Assembly: GCA_964036275.1 (NCBI GenBank)
Contig: OZ038437.1
Span: 5,709,804 to 5,773,803, forward strand
Length of the DNA stretch: 64,000 nt
Origin: Litoditis marina
Lineage: Eukaryota; Nematoda; Chromadorea; Rhabditida; Rhabditidae
Reading direction: 5' to 3'
The position numbers and the translations under genes were made by a program. Below are positions 60,441 through 64,000 of the stretch, one piece after another; the stretch's first letter is position 1; each line of letters opens with the position of its first letter. A model generated the notes under the pieces. That model worked only from the letters and a program-made list of their open reading frames with translations, did not search any database and was not told the origin of the DNA.

Positions 60441-62573
60441 ATGTTCGACACACTTGGCTACATTTCCATCACCACAGCCTCGCTGGCGGTTTTGCTGAAT
60501 TGCGGTCTGTTGCCAATCATCGCGTTTCGATCGAGCAAACACATTGGAAACTACAAGATTCTACTGTTTCTGAACACGGTGGTAGACGCATACTACTCAC
60601 TTGTACACGCCGTCACGGTACCGGTGAGTGGGTTTGGAAATCTCATATTGAACACATCTAGTTGAGAATTTCCAAGATAACATCTAGAATACTAATCCGC
60701 TATTTCAAGCATAACGTGCGATCAGAGAGTTGATTTCTTAGTAAGGCAAAATACGTGAAAATCTTCTGTGGAATTTTCACGTTTGTTGGGATGAAGAATA
60801 AATTGTGATCTAGATTTCAAATTTTCAGGGTTTCTATGTGGAACATGGCTCCTTCATGTTCTACTCAACCAACACCTACGTGTCACCAAAAATAACAACT
60901 TTGGTGATCTTCGGCTACACTTTCGGTTATGTGATGATCGTTGAACTACTTTGCGTATGCTTCCTCTACCGCCTGTCCATCATGCAAAAGTGAGAGATAT
61001 ATAAATATGGTAGGAAACTATGACGTAAATGAAACAAACTGAAGGAATAATTGTTGTTGTATTGTTTTTAGAGTTGTATTTAAACTTTGAGAAAAGAAAA
61101 AAAACACATAAGAGAGGATGTTTAATCGAAGAATCAACTAGTAGAAAACAAAACAACTCGATTACACTCAGTATCTGAGAACATGTACCGAATTGAGAGA
61201 TGCACATGTGTAGTTTGTAGTTTGATCACGTTAAACGTGAATATTCAAGTACCTCTGTGTTAATTGCACATTTTCAGTCGCACCGCTTTTATCAACGGTT
61301 CTTCGCACTCGAAAAAGACCAAGCTCATAATCGCCGCGGTTTGTGCCTTTTTCGCCATCTACATAACTGTGAGTGTGATCTACGCTCTACATCCCACTGA
61401 CGAGTTCACCAACTCTATCCGGTCGAGCCTCCACAACCGGACTGGGGTCGACGTCACAAAAGTTGGATACATTGGAGCGTACATTTACGTGAGTTCATCA
61501 TATCGCACACTAGAAAAACACATTTTGCAACATGTTCTAAACCCGTAAGCGCCTACGAGACACTTCAATGTTTATGGTTCACTCATGATAATTCTACGAA
61601 AATTTCTCATAGGATGTATGTTCCAAAACGGAATGAAAAGTGCACAATGACTTGATAACTGATGATTTTTCGTGTTTTTTCTAGTCAAAAAACAGATATA
61701 TCATTTGCAGAACCCCAACACCAATGGAGTGGTCATCAAAGTCGCAAACGTGATCGCTGGCTTTGCGACATTCGTCGCCGCCGGGGTCCTGTTGATGTTC
61801 TACTGTACCGTCCGTATTCTGAAGGAATTCCGGGAGTCGATAAAGATGACCACCGTGACAACCTGTTCTGACAAGTACCAGAGACGCCTCTTCTTCCTTC
61901 TCCTCTTACAGGTCTGGTTTTTGTTCACCTCTGAAAGAGAACAATTGATATTTGGTTTTGTGCAGTAACAGTCGTTTTTCGATTTTTGCCAAATTTCTGC
62001 ATAACAAATTTGCAAAATGCGGTATCTCCAATTCAAGTAATAATGCAAATATGATATTTGCTCTATGCTACCCCAAGGTAATGCTGGCTCACAGCAGGTT
62101 AACAAGTATTGTGAAAAGTACGCGACATCGGTCAAAAATCGAATCACGGTTATTGAATCGTAATCTTGCTTTGAAAAACAGGGGTGTAAAGGCTCAACTA
62201 TGATTTCATTCAGTTTTTCGAGTTTCGAACGCATGAGAAATGACTCGACCGCTCCCATATTTCAAATCGATTAAGGTTTGTAAATTGTGAAGAAGTATCT
62301 CTCCAGGCCCTGTTCCCGCTGATCTTCACCCTGGCACCACCTCTGATGTGCTTCTTCTTCTCCCTCGCCCGCATCTCGCCCGGGGACTTCCCGAACCATC
62401 TCGGCGTTGGAATGGCGTTCGCGTCCGCGCTCGAACCCTGTCTGGTCGTCTATTTCATCGGCGACTACCGCAAGGCGGTCGTTCATCTGGTGACCGGCAT
62501 CCCGCCGGCTGTGACTTCATCAGTACATCGCGGACATACCGTCAGTCCGGCCACCCTTGCCGCCAGACATTGA
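60441..62573 (+). CDS. Str-superfamily-like chemoreceptor GPCR
   Basis: Five exons: 60441-60623, 60829-60989, 61278-61488, 61711-61911 and 62307-62573 (TGA), giving 340 residues. It begins MFDTLGYISITT, with no signal peptide needed. Hydrophobic segments include one near residues 8-32, GNYKILLFLNTVVDAYYSLV near 42-61, the end of segment 3 reading CVCFLYRLSI, VCAFFAIYITVSVIY, VANVIAGFATFVAAGVLLMF, LFPLIFTLAPPLMCFFFSL and an end segment PCLVVYFIGDYRKAV. GNYK near segment 2, FLYR after segment 3 and DYRKA after segment 7 are typical of the nematode Str superfamily (str/srj and relatives); the exact subfamily is not certain. TTTCCAG 11 nt before the ATG suggests spliced-leader addition. The last exon is noticeably GC-rich for the window. 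It is outside the palindrome. Confidence 0.8.
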
Positions 62574-64000
62574 TGAACTAAAAATATTCAAGTAAAAGTT
62601 TGTAACAGTTGAGTAAAAATGTGAAGACTGAAAATACGAACAACAGTGGATTAAGATGACACAGTTGATGAACTGATAAATGTCCGAACTTCAATTATAT
62701 CTATAGGAGTTCAGTTATTATTCGAGCTTCAAGGTGCATCGTTTTCTTTAACTTATACACGTGATGTCTGTAGATTTGGAGATGAAAGATGTTATTGTTC
62801 ATTTATAATCTGATCCATAGTTTGGTTCAGCCATGATAGTCTGTGACAGTAGTTTTGTCACAGACAGTTTTGTCACGGTCACAGTTTTGTTTTGTGATTA
62901 TTGTTTATTTATTGATATGATTCTTAGTTCGCATACGGTTTGTTCCGTCAACATTGTCTGTGGCAGTAGTTTCATCATATTGTTTGCTGTGATTTGTGAT
63001 AAAAAAATTCATTCCTAAATACCATTTTGTGCACTGCAGATGATCATTTACAATTACTCATATTGAAAACTTTCCCCTTCCGGTTATAGTCAGGAACAAC
63101 ACCACACTATTACTATGTAAAGGACAACTTCACAAATGATGTTTTTCGTTTTTTTCTGTCAGACAAAGAAAAAGGAAGTTTAACATGTTGAGTATAACAT
63201 TTTAAATCTGCCAGTGTTTCCACAATGGGTAGGACTGAAACAAAAAATTGTAATTTTCGAGGTCATACTGGAAGTGAGTGGATAGTATTCACCTATGACG
63301 TGGAAATAAAGAAAAAAATCAGCTCACGCGTTTGTCATGTTTCACGTCACTACACCTTGACAAGCACTTCATTCGATTTGTCATACATGACTTACTGTTT
63401 CCCTTTCCGAAAATGATTGATAACTTGTGACCGAGAGAAAAATCTGTTATCTTTTCTCAGTTAGTACTCCTGAATCTAACGAGCGTAGCACATACATTTA
63501 TTTCCAATCCAATATGTCTTACGCCTTCTATATTTTGGCGGTAATTGTAATCATACACACTGTAGATATTTCAGTGTAAATTGTGGTGGGTATATATGTT
63601 ATAAGTTTCCCATGCTCTTCACTAATTCTGTATATTTCCTTCTACCTATGAGAAAAACCGGAAACATCCACTAATGGTGCGCCATGTTTTGTGAATCCGG
63701 TATTATAGTCTCTAGCTTCTGTTCTGTTTCAGAATTGTTGTGAGAGTTACGGTGCCGAACCCAGAAGAAAGTACTGCATTCGATTCAAATTCAAATAGTT
63801 TAACTCTCACTTTTCGGTATTGCAGACCTTTTGATTCTACAACAAGCATATATATATGAGCAGTACCTCATTCTGGATTCGGCATGTATACACAGTGTAC
63901 GTAGGTCTTTTTCTTCTGATTGTGTAAGTTGATTTATAGTTTTTTGGTCCAAATTCGTGATTGCGAGATCGAAATACAACAAAACATTTGTTTTTTCTTG
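62574..64000. other. downstream region without recognised genes
   Basis: AT-rich. A repeated AGTTTTGTCACAGACAGTTT-type phrase occurs at about 62840-62890. No exon chain or RNA gene could be supported up to the window edge. Confidence 0.5.

Overview
This is AT-rich nematode DNA, most likely from a Caenorhabditis chromosome arm. The evidence is small exons with short introns ending in TTTCAG, start codons placed just downstream of possible trans-splice acceptors, nematode-type chemoreceptor genes (srx and Str-superfamily classes), a two-domain C-type lectin, expanded DXO/Rai1-like (Dom3Z) RNA-decapping genes, and many short terminal-inverted-repeat elements in introns. All gene models were built by hand from splice signals, reading phase and comparison between copies. 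Species and chromosome cannot be read from the sequence.

The main structure is an old, imperfect inverted duplication filling most of the window. The left arm runs from about 2,980 to 26,610 and the right arm from about 27,560 to 53,370, with a spacer of about 0.95 kb. Each arm carries the same three-gene cassette, transcribed away from the centre: srx chemoreceptor, then clec lectin, then DXO-like nuclease. The left cassette (minus strand) is srx-L 21,145-15,841, clec-L 13,949-10,598 and dxo-L 9,422-3,905; all three are intact on paper. The right cassette (plus strand) is srx-R 30,040-33,291 (intact), clec-R 34,509-37,731 (two middle exons missing and reading frame broken) and dxo-R 38,880-52,297 (all nine exons open, introns greatly enlarged by insertions, one splice donor eroded).

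A third DXO-like gene (dxo-C1, minus strand) starts at 1,754 and runs off the left edge. A single orphan DXO last exon lies in the central spacer (26,809-26,690). An orphan first exon of another lectin lies just outside the right arm (53,563-53,484). Beyond the palindrome, a complete five-exon Str-superfamily-like receptor lies at 60,441-62,573.

The two arms act as filled and empty sites for each other, so several insertions can be dated to after the duplication. These include a 3.9-kb element flanked by TTAA in dxo-R intron 4, a 179-bp element with a CCTGG target duplication in dxo-R intron 3, and two divergent ORF1/gag-like genes without any reverse transcriptase, one in srx-L intron 1 and one in dxo-R intron 6. 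The remaining sequence is intergenic and holds miniature inverted-repeat families, two SINE-like elements, simple repeats and a near-perfect hairpin at about 59.0 kb. How the cassette members might cooperate is unknown; the linkage is seen, a joint function is not.
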